Positions 53,250-62,374 are shown, counted from the stretch's first letter. The stretch: 64,000 bases of DNA from Faecalicatena orotica (GCF_003149245.1 NZ_QGDL01000011.1:18324-82323), one strand, 5' to 3'. Notes: generated by a model not told the origin, from the letters alone. Numbers and translations are program-made.

Positions 53250-54098
53250 CTATGCTTTAGTACAGATACGATTTTTCTTAACGCTCAGTTTTACTTCACC
53301 AGTTTCATCCCATTCTTTCAGTATCTTCATAGCTTCTGCCGCTGCCAGGCACGCCTTTTCTTCTCCGCCATTATCTCCCCAGCGGTCTAACACCCTGTTG
53401 GAAATAACCGATAGAATTGCACCCATCCTCATTTCATGCAGATAGCCTACAACATACTGCCCGGATGTCTCCATCTCGATATTCGTCACGCCTGCAGTCT
53501 GCAGGTCCGGAATAATCTTCTCCGCGAAGGACGGCCAGTAACCGCTTCCGTCCTCGTTCAGCGGGCGGCCCTGTCCGATATAAAAAGACCCGACCGTGTA
53601 ATCCAGACCCAGTCCATAGCGGAATCCAAGCCGTTCACAGGCCTCCATCAGGGCCATGACAACATAGGTATTTGCAAATGCCGGGAACTCCGGTTCCACA
53701 TACGTTGCGGATGTTCCGTCCTTTCGGACACAGGCAACCGGGATAATCAGGTCGCCGAGGTCAAACTGCGGTACGATACAGCCTGTCGTGCCCACACGGA
53801 TACAGGTATGAACGCCCAGTGTGTTCAGTTCGTGGAGGCAGATCTCAGAACTCGGTCCGCCAATGCCTGTAGACGTACATGCCATATCCATACCCTTATA
53901 TTTTCCGGTCACTGTTTTATACTCCCGGTAAGATGCCACTTCCTTAACATCGTCCCAGTTCTTCGCTATTTTCACAGTCCTCTCCGGAGCCCCCGGAAGG
54001 ATCACGTAAGGGGGGACATCCCCCGGTTTTAACTGAAGATGATATACGCCTTCATTTTCGGCCTTCGGAGCTGATGCTTTATTTATGCTTTCTTTCAT
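53250..54098 (-). CDS. udp: Uridine phosphorylase-like nucleoside phosphorylase
   Basis: 282 residues. Phosphate-binding ILPGAPERT near residue 33, the GTTGCIVPQF stretch near 103, and NIEMETSGQY near 207 (ribose and base contacts) give a uridine phosphorylase of the NP-I fold. It splits uridine or deoxyuridine to uracil and the sugar 1-phosphate, which deoB then isomerises. It sits in the operon between the transporter ATPase and the lipoprotein. Confidence 0.92.
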   Translation of the reverse strand: MKESINKASAPKAENEGVYHLQLKPGDVPPYVILPGAPERTVKIAKNWDDVKEVASYREYKTVTGKYKGMDMACTSTGIGGPSSEICLHELNTLGVHTCIRVGTTGCIVPQFDLGDLIIPVACVRKDGTSATYVEPEFPAFANTYVVMALMEACERLGFRYGLGLDYTVGSFYIGQGRPLNEDGSGYWPSFAEKIIPDLQTAGVTNIEMETSGQYVVGYLHEMRMGAILSVISNRVLDRWGDNGGEEKACLAAAEAMKILKEWDETGEVKLSVKKNRICTKA

Positions 54099-54115
54099 AA
54101 TGACTGATTCTCCTT

Positions 54116-55207
54116 TTATTCTGCTGAAGCTTTGATTTTATCCCAGTTCGGTACATCTGTATTAAATGGAACTTCCAGAGAACCGTCCTTGATCTGTTCT
54201 TCCATCTTTTGTGCTTCTTCAATTGCTGCCTTCATGACATCTTTATACTCTGCATTACCATCTGCGAATCTGTTGAAAGAATCCCAGTCCATAAAATATC
54301 CGCCATTCGTCAGGTCACGGATTCCGTGCTCTCCGCCCGGGTATTCCCCATTCTTTAACATTTCAATCGCTTTATATACTGTATCGCCAAAGCCGATGCC
54401 TTCGATACCGTAGAATCCTTCGTATGTGTCGTAATAGTCACTGATTTCGCCTGCACACAGGATGCCTGCATCCTTAGATGCCTCAACCACACCTGCATTG
54501 GAAGCCCCTGAATCTGCCTGGATGACGTCACAGCCTTTTGAAATCATAGCGCTTGTAATCTCTTTTGCCTTAGCCGGGTCTTCATAACTGCCTACATAGG
54601 AGAATTCCACTGTGGCATCCGGATTTGCCGCTTTTACACCCATCATGAAACCATTGCCTTCTGCATTCGGAGTCGGCTCTTCTGCACCTACCACGAAGCC
54701 TACATGATTGGATTTCGTAAGTTTTCCGGCAATATATCCGCCAAGGTAAAATGCTCCTTCACCATGAAATTCTGTATCCCACACGTTCTCATACTTCTCG
54801 CTGCCATCATTGATTGTCTGGAAAATGGCTGCATATTTCGTATCAGGATATTCTTTTGAGACAAGTTTTGTCGCATCCGTCATGTATCCATAGGTTGTTA
54901 CAATCAAATCGTATCCGGCCTTAGACATTGCACGCACATCTTCTTCAAACTTAGAAGCTTCTGCTGACTCCAGCTTCTTGATCTCAACGCCAAAATCCTC
55001 TGCCGCCTGGTCGGCACCTTTTGCGAGGTCATCCATAGAAGCCTTGTCACCAAACTTCTGGTTTACTACAAGGGCAACCTTCAACTGTTTTTCCCCGTCG
55101 TCTTTTCCTTTGTCGGAAGAAGCCGGCTCAGATTTCTTTGCACACCCTGCTACAAGTCCAACCACCATCACTGCTGCAAGCATAACTGCCAAAACTCTTT
55201 TTTTCAT
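54116..55207 (-). CDS. BMP-family nucleoside-binding lipoprotein
   Basis: 363 residues with a signal peptide and lipobox LVAGC (Cys about 22). The two-lobed BMP domain has the binding-site phrases KFGDKASMDDLAKGA and YDLIVTTYGYM. Lipid-anchored outside the membrane, it captures nucleosides for the permeases encoded downstream. The acidic linker after the Cys is typical. It is the first gene of the transporter block. Confidence 0.93.
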   Translation of the reverse strand: MKKRVLAVMLAAVMVVGLVAGCAKKSEPASSDKGKDDGEKQLKVALVVNQKFGDKASMDDLAKGADQAAEDFGVEIKKLESAEASKFEEDVRAMSKAGYDLIVTTYGYMTDATKLVSKEYPDTKYAAIFQTINDGSEKYENVWDTEFHGEGAFYLGGYIAGKLTKSNHVGFVVGAEEPTPNAEGNGFMMGVKAANPDATVEFSYVGSYEDPAKAKEITSAMISKGCDVIQADSGASNAGVVEASKDAGILCAGEISDYYDTYEGFYGIEGIGFGDTVYKAIEMLKNGEYPGGEHGIRDLTNGGYFMDWDSFNRFADGNAEYKDVMKAAIEEAQKMEEQIKDGSLEVPFNTDVPNWDKIKASAE

Positions 55208-55232
55208 AAATAATTTCCTTCCTTTTCTTTTT

Positions 55233-56558
55233 CTATGAAGAAAGTGCCGCCGCTATTTTCTCAGAAGCCTCCTGCACTCTTTTCATGACATCATTTACGT
55301 TTATTGTTTGTAAAACCCCATCTTTTACTACATGTCTTCCATCCACGAATACATCGGTCACGTCTCGTCCCGTCGCATTATAGACAAGTGCGGACGTTAC
55401 CGTCTCCGGTGTCCCTGTAAGCATCGGCTGCATATGGGGAACCCTCGTCTCAATCAGGATAAAGTCGGCCTTTTTCCCTGCCTCGATGGTCCCGTAATCC
55501 TTCTCCAGACCGAAGCACTTAGCCCCGTTGATCGTTGCCATATCCAGAATATCTGTCTTCTTAAGGCTGCGGATTCCCCCACTGATTGTGTGGAGCAGCG
55601 ACATTCCTTTCATTTCACGGAAAATGTCGTTGGAATTATTCCACATCGCACCGTCCGTGCCCAGAGATACGCAGACACCCTGTCTTATCATTTCCGGAAC
55701 AGGGGCAATGCCGTCCTGGATCTTCATCTCGCACAGCGGCGTATTCACTACCTTTGTATCCGTCCGGGCAAGCTGGCGCACCTCTTCCTTCGAGGCATAT
55801 ACAACATGGGAACCAATCAGCCCCTTGTTCAGAAGGTTATTCCGGTGCAGATAGTCAACTGCCGTGGTGTGGTATTTTTCCTCCACCATTTCCTGTCTCC
55901 ATGTGTTTTCCGCCAGATGACAGGTAAGCAGAACTTTGTACTGCTTTTGGATCCCCTGAATCTTCCGCAGTCTTTCTGTGTCATAGTCTTCTTCTGAGAC
56001 CCCGCCCAGAACGGGCACCAGACCATTTTCCCGGCACAGCCTGATAAAACCGGTGAGAAATTGTTCTGATACGAATTCATCCGGTCTCAGGAAATCTACC
56101 CGGACATCTTCCGCCAGAGCGCCTCGTATACCAACCTCCTTCATCGCGCGTACAGAATCTTCTCCAAGTCCCCAGTACATGTTCTCCATAATAAATGTCG
56201 TACCGGAGAGTAACGCTTCACAATATGTAAGCTGTCTGGACCAGAACCTGTCCTCGTCTGTGATCAGGGTATAAAACCATCCGGTATCAGCAAACTTCCT
56301 GTTCTGTTCGAGCAGAGTTAAGTCATCCCCGAGCCCCCGCGCCAGTGTCATGTCACCGTGGCAGTGCCCGTTGACAAGTCCGGGCATCAGGATTTTCCCC
56401 TCTGCATCGATCCATTCCTCACAGTCTTCCTTATTCAGTTGTCCTTCTGATACGGCTGCAATCCGTCCTTCTGACACGCCTACCGATCCGATGAACGGCT
56501 GATACCGGTTGTGTGCCGAGACGATAACTGCCCCGCTGATACCTGTTTGATATTTCAT
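55233..56558 (-). CDS. Metal-dependent amidohydrolase/nucleoside deaminase
   Basis: 441 residues of the ATZ/TRZ-type family. Metal ligands are visible: H-x-H in NGHCHGDM (about 64-71), His in LTCHLAEN (about 205), His in GSHVVYA (about 240), and Asp in LGTDGAMWNN (about 290). These match deaminases of adenosine, 5'-deoxyadenosine, methylthioadenosine or S-adenosylhomocysteine; the substrate is not decided. In a nucleoside operon it most likely deaminates adenosine-type nucleosides to inosine forms for phosphorolysis. It lies eight bases after the alcohol dehydrogenase gene. Confidence 0.86.
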   Translation of the reverse strand: MKYQTGISGAVIVSAHNRYQPFIGSVGVSEGRIAAVSEGQLNKEDCEEWIDAEGKILMPGLVNGHCHGDMTLARGLGDDLTLLEQNRKFADTGWFYTLITDEDRFWSRQLTYCEALLSGTTFIMENMYWGLGEDSVRAMKEVGIRGALAEDVRVDFLRPDEFVSEQFLTGFIRLCRENGLVPVLGGVSEEDYDTERLRKIQGIQKQYKVLLTCHLAENTWRQEMVEEKYHTTAVDYLHRNNLLNKGLIGSHVVYASKEEVRQLARTDTKVVNTPLCEMKIQDGIAPVPEMIRQGVCVSLGTDGAMWNNSNDIFREMKGMSLLHTISGGIRSLKKTDILDMATINGAKCFGLEKDYGTIEAGKKADFILIETRVPHMQPMLTGTPETVTSALVYNATGRDVTDVFVDGRHVVKDGVLQTINVNDVMKRVQEASEKIAAALSS

Positions 56559-56566
56559 AACCCCAC

Positions 56567-57736
56567 CTACTGTGCCATTCTATAGATTGCTTCCACATCA
56601 TCGGCATTGAGGCTCTTAAGCCCTCCGATACTGCCAAATCTGCACGCATCCTCCGCCATTTTCCTGAACTTTTCATCGGTCTCAACCCCGATCTCTTTTA
56701 AGGTTACCGGAGCCCCCATAGAAAGGAAGAACTCTTTCAGCCTGCGGATGCCTTCCAGCGCCGTTTTTTCCTGATCGTAAAAATCAACCTCTACGTCAAA
56801 TACCCTGTTTGCAAACTGCACAAACCGCGGAATATTTTCTTTGTACACATATTTTGCCCAGCACGGGAACAAAACAGAGAGCGTGGAGCCGTGCACCGCG
56901 TTGTACTGTGCGCTTAGCTGCGCGCCTATCGTGTGTGTTGCCCAGTCCTGATTCCGCCCTGCCGCGAGCAGTCCGTTATGTGCCACAATTGCCGTCCACA
57001 TGAACTCTGCCCTGGCATTGTAATCATCCATATTTTCCATCAGCGCCCTGGCATTTACCAGGATTGCCTTCATAACACCCTCACACATATAGTCTGTCAG
57101 GTTTACATTGACCGAACTGGAGAAGTAACGTTCCAGTACATGGGAAAACATATCCACAATTCCAAAGACTGTCTGCCGCCTCGGTATCGTCAGCGTCAGG
57201 TCCGGATTCATCAGGGTAAATGCAGGTCTTAAGAAATCTGCCATAACATCGGCACTCTCACCCGTTTCCGGATTATTCAGAACACTTCCGTTGCTGCCTT
57301 CACTGCCTGTTGCCGGGAGTGTCATAACCGTGCCCACGGGAAGTGCTTCTGTCGGGACGGCTTTCTTGCTGTAAAAATCCCATACATCACCGTCATATTT
57401 TGCACCAAGTGCTACTGCCTTTGCGGTGTCGATGACACTGCCCCCGCCTACTGCCAGTACACAGCCGATCTGGTGCTCCCTGCATAGCCCGATGCCTTCC
57501 CTGACAAGCCCGACCTTCGGGTTCGGCTCTACTCCGGGAAGTTCATAGCAGGTAACTCCCGCCGCTTCCAAAGCATCCATAATCCTCCCGTGAAGCCCTG
57601 ATTTATACATATATCCGTCACCATAATGGACGAATAATACATTGTCTGATATCTTTCTGATTTCCTGTCCACAAAGCTGGTCTGCATCCTTGTCCAGGAT
57701 AAACTTTGTCGGAGACATAAATTCAAAACTATCCAT
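56567..57736 (-). CDS. Iron-containing alcohol dehydrogenase
   Basis: About 389 residues from the ATG at 57736, after AAGG. Group III dehydrogenase: NAD loop GGGSVIDTAKA (about 90-100), metal ligands Asp near 182 and His in DMFSHVLE and HNGLLAAGR...H. It reduces short aldehydes with NAD(P)H. In this operon the obvious substrate is acetaldehyde released by DeoC, giving ethanol and reoxidising cofactor; that link is inference. Confidence 0.88.
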   Translation of the reverse strand: MDSFEFMSPTKFILDKDADQLCGQEIRKISDNVLFVHYGDGYMYKSGLHGRIMDALEAAGVTCYELPGVEPNPKVGLVREGIGLCREHQIGCVLAVGGGSVIDTAKAVALGAKYDGDVWDFYSKKAVPTEALPVGTVMTLPATGSEGSNGSVLNNPETGESADVMADFLRPAFTLMNPDLTLTIPRRQTVFGIVDMFSHVLERYFSSSVNVNLTDYMCEGVMKAILVNARALMENMDDYNARAEFMWTAIVAHNGLLAAGRNQDWATHTIGAQLSAQYNAVHGSTLSVLFPCWAKYVYKENIPRFVQFANRVFDVEVDFYDQEKTALEGIRRLKEFFLSMGAPVTLKEIGVETDEKFRKMAEDACRFGSIGGLKSLNADDVEAIYRMAQ

Positions 57737-57786
57737 ATCCTCTACCTTACCTTTCCATCTCTGTAACTGCCCCACATTGTGATCAG

Positions 57787-58953
57787 TTACGAGTTACGAA
57801 TCTCTTTCAGAAAAGAGGTTCCCGCCTGAAATTCATATCCGAAATATTCAGAAACGGTTGCCGCAATATCCGAAAAGGTACTTCTTGTTCCTATGTCTGT
57901 TCCTTTTTTTAACTGTTTCCCATAAACGACGATCGGTATATACTCACGGGTATGGTCTGTTCCCGGAGTTGTGGGGTCGCACCCGTGGTCGGCAGTAATC
58001 AGGAGGATGTCTTCCTCATCCAGAAGGCTTAACATCTCAGGTACAAAGGTATCGAAATATTCAAGCGCCTCTGCATACCCCTGTGGGTCATTCCGGTGGC
58101 CGTACAGCATGTCAAAATCAACCAGATTCACAAATAAAAGTCCGTCAAATCCTGTTCTCAGATAAGACAGTGCCGCCTGGATGCCCTCTCTGTTATTCTT
58201 TGTATGGTTGATTTCTGTCAGTCCCCGCCTGTTAAAGATGTCCTCTATCTTGCCGACGCCGATTACGTCTTTCCCCTTTTCACTGAGCAGGTCCAGAACG
58301 GTATAACCGGGCGGGTCCACAGAAAAATCCTTCCGGTTCTCGGTGCGGTAATAATTGCCGCTCTCCCCGGTAAATGGCCTGCAAATCACCCTGCTTACAG
58401 TGTCATCCCCTGTCAGAAGCTCCCTTGCCGTCTTGCAGATCTCATACTGCCGCTTAAGAGGAATGATACTCTCGTGCATGGCAATCTGCATCAGGCTGTC
58501 CGCGGACAGATAGACGATGGGATAGCCAGTCCTTACATGCTCATCCCCCAGCACCTTTATGATCTCTGTACCGGATGCCGGGTAATTCCCGATCACCTTT
58601 GTACCGATCCTGCGTTCCAGCTCTTCTATGATCCGCGGGGGAAAGGATTCACCGAACACTTTAAACGGTTTCTTCACCGTCAGCCCTGCGATCTCGAAAT
58701 GCCCATTTGTCGTATCTTTGGCTTTCCCGAGCTCTGCTGCTTTCCCGAAACACCCTTCCGGTTCCCCGGCGGCCGCAAGGCCTGTGCCCTGAATATGAAA
58801 TAACCCTAGTTTCTTCAGGTTCGGAATATGTAAACCACCTCTGTATTCATCAACATGTTTCAGCGTGTTGGTTCCGGTATCCCCGAACTCATCAGCATCG
58901 GGAAGTTCTCCTACCCCGACGCTGTCCAGCACGATAATTGTAAACTTTGGCAT
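57787..58953 (-). CDS. deoB: Phosphopentomutase
   Basis: 388 residues, alkaline-phosphatase fold with binuclear Mn site: DSVGVGELPDADEFGD (about 9-24) with the phosphorylated Thr in DTGTNTL, and DHGCDPTTPGTDHTREY near the C-terminus. It interconverts (deoxy)ribose 1- and 5-phosphates, linking phosphorolysis to deoC and transketolase. AGGAGG stands before the ATG. Confidence 0.96.
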   Translation of the reverse strand: MPKFTIIVLDSVGVGELPDADEFGDTGTNTLKHVDEYRGGLHIPNLKKLGLFHIQGTGLAAAGEPEGCFGKAAELGKAKDTTNGHFEIAGLTVKKPFKVFGESFPPRIIEELERRIGTKVIGNYPASGTEIIKVLGDEHVRTGYPIVYLSADSLMQIAMHESIIPLKRQYEICKTARELLTGDDTVSRVICRPFTGESGNYYRTENRKDFSVDPPGYTVLDLLSEKGKDVIGVGKIEDIFNRRGLTEINHTKNNREGIQAALSYLRTGFDGLLFVNLVDFDMLYGHRNDPQGYAEALEYFDTFVPEMLSLLDEEDILLITADHGCDPTTPGTDHTREYIPIVVYGKQLKKGTDIGTRSTFSDIAATVSEYFGYEFQAGTSFLKEIRNS

Positions 58954-58967
58954 GGCCCGTTTTCCTC

Positions 58968-59420
58968 CTATTCACCGGCTTCGTCAAGAAGTCCCGGTCC
59001 GTTGCCCTCTTCCCAGGCAAACACTTCCCACACATTCCCTTCAAAATCCTGAAAATAAGCCGCCCTGGAGCCAAAACCATATGTAGTCGGTTCCTTGATG
59101 CAGTTCACCCCGTTGCCAATCAGTTCCTGTGCAATATCATCTACATCCTGAAGTTTCGGGACTTTTACGGCCATCATAAAATGATGCCCTTCCCCATCTA
59201 TATATGTATGGTCCACGACTTCACAGAGCCCTTTTTTATCCCAAAGTGTTACTGCCGTCCCGCAGAACTCAAACTCCGCATAGTTCGCATGCTCCGGGTC
59301 CGGCTGGAGCCGCTTTATTTTGAATCCGAACTTCTCCGTATAGAATTTAAGCGCTCCCTGAAAGTCTTTTACAAATAAACAGATATCATTTAATTTCGTT
59401 AACATTTCCAGCTTGCTCAT
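58968..59420 (-). CDS. Glyoxalase/VOC-family protein
   Basis: 150 residues with two beta-alpha-beta-beta-beta repeats: INDICLFVKDFQGALKFY-like start (seen as DICLFVKD) and a second half with HHFMMAVKVP. Metal-binding His and Glu positions fit a VOC metalloenzyme such as lactoylglutathione lyase. A glyoxalase could detoxify methylglyoxal formed from triose phosphates. The ATG at 59420 has GGAGG 12 bases upstream; a start at 59405 is possible. It overlaps the membrane-protein gene by 35 bases. Confidence 0.78.
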   Translation of the reverse strand: MSKLEMLTKLNDICLFVKDFQGALKFYTEKFGFKIKRLQPDPEHANYAEFEFCGTAVTLWDKKGLCEVVDHTYIDGEGHHFMMAVKVPKLQDVDDIAQELIGNGVNCIKEPTTYGFGSRAAYFQDFEGNVWEVFAWEEGNGPGLLDEAGE

Positions 59421-59949
59421 ATACCTGATGCACCTCCGTTATTCTTTTCCGAAATACAATACTCATCCAGCCAGATGCCAGTCCAAAGACGCAGTACAGC
59501 AGCACAATCCCGGCCGACTGCCATATCCTGATTCCTTCCACATAGCTGTTGATTCCGAAAAAAGCACCTGCACCAACAAAAAATACTGCCACATTGCTGA
59601 TACACCAGGGTGCAAATTCGAAATACATCATAAATGGAACGACGATCAGCGCTACAACCGGTACTGTCAGGAGTTTCAAATCCGGGAGCACGGCCGGCAT
59701 CCCGATCATGATGACCGCAAAAACGATTCCCAGAACATAGCCGCAGAACCCTTTCACGGCCCCTTTCACGCTGCTTCCCAGCAGAAAATATAGCGCCCAC
59801 CCCTGAAAGGCGATAAAGACAAATCCGCTGTGTCCGCCCGGTACAAGGTGTGTGCCAATCAACTGGTCCACGAGCTGGAGCAGGAATGACTGGATTCCTA
59901 CAAAAACGGCAAATATTAGATACTGGCTTTTCTTCATCTCTCCACCCAT
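59386..59949 (-). CDS. DUF1097-like membrane protein
   Basis: 187 residues, five to six membrane spans. The glycine-rich GFVFIAFQGWALYFLLG and VKGAVKGFCGYVLG segments (about 40-75) resemble DUF1097 proteins (E. coli YcdZ type). Its function is unknown; in a nucleoside operon it may be an auxiliary exporter or permease for an aldehyde or sugar. The start is uncertain: neither ATG (59949 or 59937) has a well-spaced ribosome site. Confidence 0.65.
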   Translation of the reverse strand: MGGEMKKSQYLIFAVFVGIQSFLLQLVDQLIGTHLVPGGHSGFVFIAFQGWALYFLLGSSVKGAVKGFCGYVLGIVFAVIMIGMPAVLPDLKLLTVPVVALIVVPFMMYFEFAPWCISNVAVFFVGAGAFFGINSYVEGIRIWQSAGIVLLYCVFGLASGWMSIVFRKRITEVHQVYEQAGNVNEIK

Positions 59950-59965
59950 TCATCCTTAGTCCATA

Positions 59966-60004
59966 ATAAGGAGGCACCCTGGCCCGACCATGATGTCTCC
60001 TTAT
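59966..60004. other. Hairpin between the transaldolase-like and membrane-protein genes
   Basis: ATAAGGAG (59966-59973) and CTCCTTAT (59997-60004) pair perfectly over eight bases, with further partial pairing inside. It lies just upstream of the DUF1097-like start and could lower or protect transcription of the downstream part of the operon. Confidence 0.5.
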
Positions 60005-60051
60005 CAGTCACAGCCTTTCATGGTAAGTTTCCGGCCATCTTTTCAGATATG

Positions 60052-61365
60052 CTATTTCTCACCATTTGCAGCATTCATGAATCTTCTCTGATATGTAATA
60101 ATCTGTGGGGCAGATGTGTTCTGGGCCAGATAACTCGGTTCTGTTGTAATCACAATCCGGTCTGTCATATCCTTGAACTCATCCTCCGTCATCAGCTTGT
60201 CGAGTTCCGGATACATTCTGGAACCTTCGATACTGCAGATAATCAGTCTGGTATCATCCAGATTCGAATTCCTGAGCATTCTTAAGTTATGCCTTACACC
60301 ATCCATGCCGTCAAACCCTTCATGCTCATTAATCTTCCTGTATTCCACAGTCTCCCTTGCTACCTTCTCAACCAGACGCAGGTCTGCATCCTGATCGTCT
60401 CTGGAGAGGAAGTCCCATTCGATCATAAAGCTGCGCAGTGCCTGCAGGAACCGGTCATCATACGTTGTCTGGTATGCGTTCAGCAGCCCGTTGATGTAAG
60501 TTGTAACCCCGAAGCGCTGGCGTACGAAGCTGTTGATGAAGTACGGCTTTGCCTGCAGCGCCATACCTGTCTGCCACGGTTCAAACATCAGCGTGTAATT
60601 CACACGGAATCCGTGTTCTTTCAGCTTCAGTGCAAGATTATGCCCGTAAAGGTAGTCCTTCGTCGTGCCCTGGTTCCAGCGTGTGGACAGCTTTTTGTTT
60701 CCGGTGAGCAGTTCCCCGACATTATCTGCATTAACAGGACCTGTATGCGGAACTTTGATTACCATCCGGTAATCGGAGAACATCTCCCTGAATTCTTCCG
60801 CCTCCTCCAGAATCTGGCTGAAATCAGCAAACGGGTTATTCACCTCAACGCTGATATCGCAGCCGGGACCGAGTATGTTGGAAATTTCACCCATGACTTC
60901 ATTTCTGGTCTTGAACTTATGACCGACGTTTGCCTTTGGATTATTGATGAACAGGTCATAAATAATACCCGGGTTACAGGTCAGGTTGCCGATCAGGTGC
61001 TTGATCGGTTCCACTTCATACGGGTTAGCCGTATCTGCCGAATAGATGAACTTGGTCGGCCTCTTTTTACCGTTCTTATCATACGATATATTTCTGACCA
61101 AATCTATTTCCATTATCTGGTTCTCTTTCATGTTGTACTCAATCTTGAAGCCTGCGGGAGTCTCTCCTTCCGGAACCTTGAATAAGTCGATGACATCCTT
61201 AAACCGTTCGCTGACACCGATGTAGCGGACTGTCTTCTGAAGAAATTCGTATTCTTCCAGGCTTATATTCTGATGGAGTGCTCTTCTAACATACCCCTCG
61301 TCACTTGATATGATCTGTGTCTCTCCGCCTACGAGAGACGCCAAACTGTAATTCACTGTCTGCAT
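60052..61365 (-). CDS. Transaldolase/FSA-like protein, long form
   Basis: 437 residues from the ATG at 61365 (GGAGG five bases upstream). The middle matches the transaldolase/fructose-6-phosphate aldolase TIM barrel: catalytic Lys in VIKVPHTG (about residue 202), then GFRVNYTLMF and QTGMALQAKPYF, INSFVRQRF (about 255-285), in the family order. The N-terminal 130 and C-terminal 110 residues have no counterpart in FSA (about 220 residues) or standard transaldolases, so the protein is unusually long. It is encoded 11 bases after deoC. A sugar-phosphate aldolase or transaldolase role with deoB, deoC and tkt is likely; the substrate is unknown. Confidence 0.7.
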   Translation of the reverse strand: MQTVNYSLASLVGGETQIISSDEGYVRRALHQNISLEEYEFLQKTVRYIGVSERFKDVIDLFKVPEGETPAGFKIEYNMKENQIMEIDLVRNISYDKNGKKRPTKFIYSADTANPYEVEPIKHLIGNLTCNPGIIYDLFINNPKANVGHKFKTRNEVMGEISNILGPGCDISVEVNNPFADFSQILEEAEEFREMFSDYRMVIKVPHTGPVNADNVGELLTGNKKLSTRWNQGTTKDYLYGHNLALKLKEHGFRVNYTLMFEPWQTGMALQAKPYFINSFVRQRFGVTTYINGLLNAYQTTYDDRFLQALRSFMIEWDFLSRDDQDADLRLVEKVARETVEYRKINEHEGFDGMDGVRHNLRMLRNSNLDDTRLIICSIEGSRMYPELDKLMTEDEFKDMTDRIVITTEPSYLAQNTSAPQIITYQRRFMNAANGEK

Positions 61366-61376
61366 AATACCCTCCA

Positions 61377-62066
61377 TTACTTCAGCTCTTCCAGATATCT
61401 GCTGTATTCTTCAACAAGCTTTCCTGCACTTCTTGTCCCTACCAGACTGACGCCCATGTGTTCAAACATATGGAGGGCCGCCGGCATGGTAAATGTTCTC
61501 GGCACACCTGATACCTTGATCTTTGTATCGCCGGAAAGATTATCCTTCATAATCTGTACCTGTTCCATCGTCGGGAATGCCTGTGAGCCTGTTGCAGTCT
61601 TTACATATGTAACGCCGCATTCACAGCAGATTCTTGTCAGCTCGGCAATCTCTTCGTCTGTCAGGAAACCGACTTCGAATATCAGCTTTGTATCGCAGCC
61701 GTCCCCGCAGATTCTTACAAATTCACTGATTTCATGGCGGACCAGCTCATAATTTTTATCTTTTACAGCTCCAATGTTTACAACCATGTCGCAGGCCGTA
61801 CATCCAAGCTTTACCATCTCTTCCAGTTCAAACAATTTTGCTTTTGTGCACATCGCACCGTAAGGAAAACCAATGACTGCACTCGGTCCTACATCTGTTC
61901 CCTTTAACTCTTCCACGACAAGTTCTGCCCAGCAGGAATTCACATTTACTGCGTTTACATGATACTTCTTGGCAATATCACATGCCTTGATAATATCTTC
62001 CTTCTGTAAATTCGGTGCCAGATAAGCCAAATCCAAATGTTTTGCAAATTCATTCACTGTCAACAT
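61377..62066 (-). CDS. deoC: Deoxyribose-phosphate aldolase
   Basis: 229 residues, class I aldolase: CDMVVNIGAVKD (about 89-100), FEVGFLTDEE (about 130), the Schiff-base Lys in YVKTATGS (about 155) and KVSGVPRT (about 180). It cleaves 2-deoxyribose 5-phosphate to glyceraldehyde-3-phosphate and acetaldehyde. AGGAGG stands before the ATG. First gene of the long nucleoside set; the upstream 230 bases are rich in operator-like repeats. Confidence 0.96.
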   Translation of the reverse strand: MLTVNEFAKHLDLAYLAPNLQKEDIIKACDIAKKYHVNAVNVNSCWAELVVEELKGTDVGPSAVIGFPYGAMCTKAKLFELEEMVKLGCTACDMVVNIGAVKDKNYELVRHEISEFVRICGDGCDTKLIFEVGFLTDEEIAELTRICCECGVTYVKTATGSQAFPTMEQVQIMKDNLSGDTKIKVSGVPRTFTMPAALHMFEHMGVSLVGTRSAGKLVEEYSRYLEELK

Positions 62067-62127
62067 TGTAAATCCTCCTAATAATCCACTTTTCCTTGCT
62101 TTGTATATTGATGCGCATTTTCAATAT

Positions 62128-62275
62128 ATTGTTTGTTACAATGTCAATATACCACCCTGATTTTGTTTTGTCAATAACATTTGTTATTTTTATTTCATAT
62201 TTTTCACATTTCTATTTGTTATAAATGTTTATATATTATCATTTGTTTGAATAATTTGCCTTATTTGTAACAAAT
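62128..62275. promoter_or_regulatory. Operator cluster upstream of deoC
   Basis: Five inverted repeats with a TTTGTTA/TAACAAA theme: ATTGT-TTGTT-ACAAT (62128-62142), AATAACA-TT-TGTTATT (62173-62188), ATTTGTTATAAAT (62214-62226), a weaker CATTTGTTTGAATAATT (62240-62256) and ATTTGT-A-ACAAAT (62263-62275). A TTGACA hexamer (62142-62147, complement) abuts the first. Spacing and symmetry suit a DeoR-type repressor blocking the deoC promoter. No clean -10 box was found. Confidence 0.6.
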
Positions 62276-62292
62276 CTGGGGAGAATTCCATC

Positions 62293-62327
62293 AAAAAAGA
62301 ACAGCCGGAACAAGTCCGCTGTTCTTT
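62293..62327 (-). terminator. Terminator of the trmH-family gene
   Basis: AAAGAACAG (62296-62304) pairs with CTGTTCTTT (62319-62327), with an inner CGG/CCG pairing, followed on the minus strand by TTTTTTG. It ends the RNA methyltransferase transcript before the deoC promoter region. Confidence 0.85.
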
Positions 62328-62374
62328 CGATCAAACTATCAGTTATTCATATCATATTGCTTTGGCGCGCCCCT

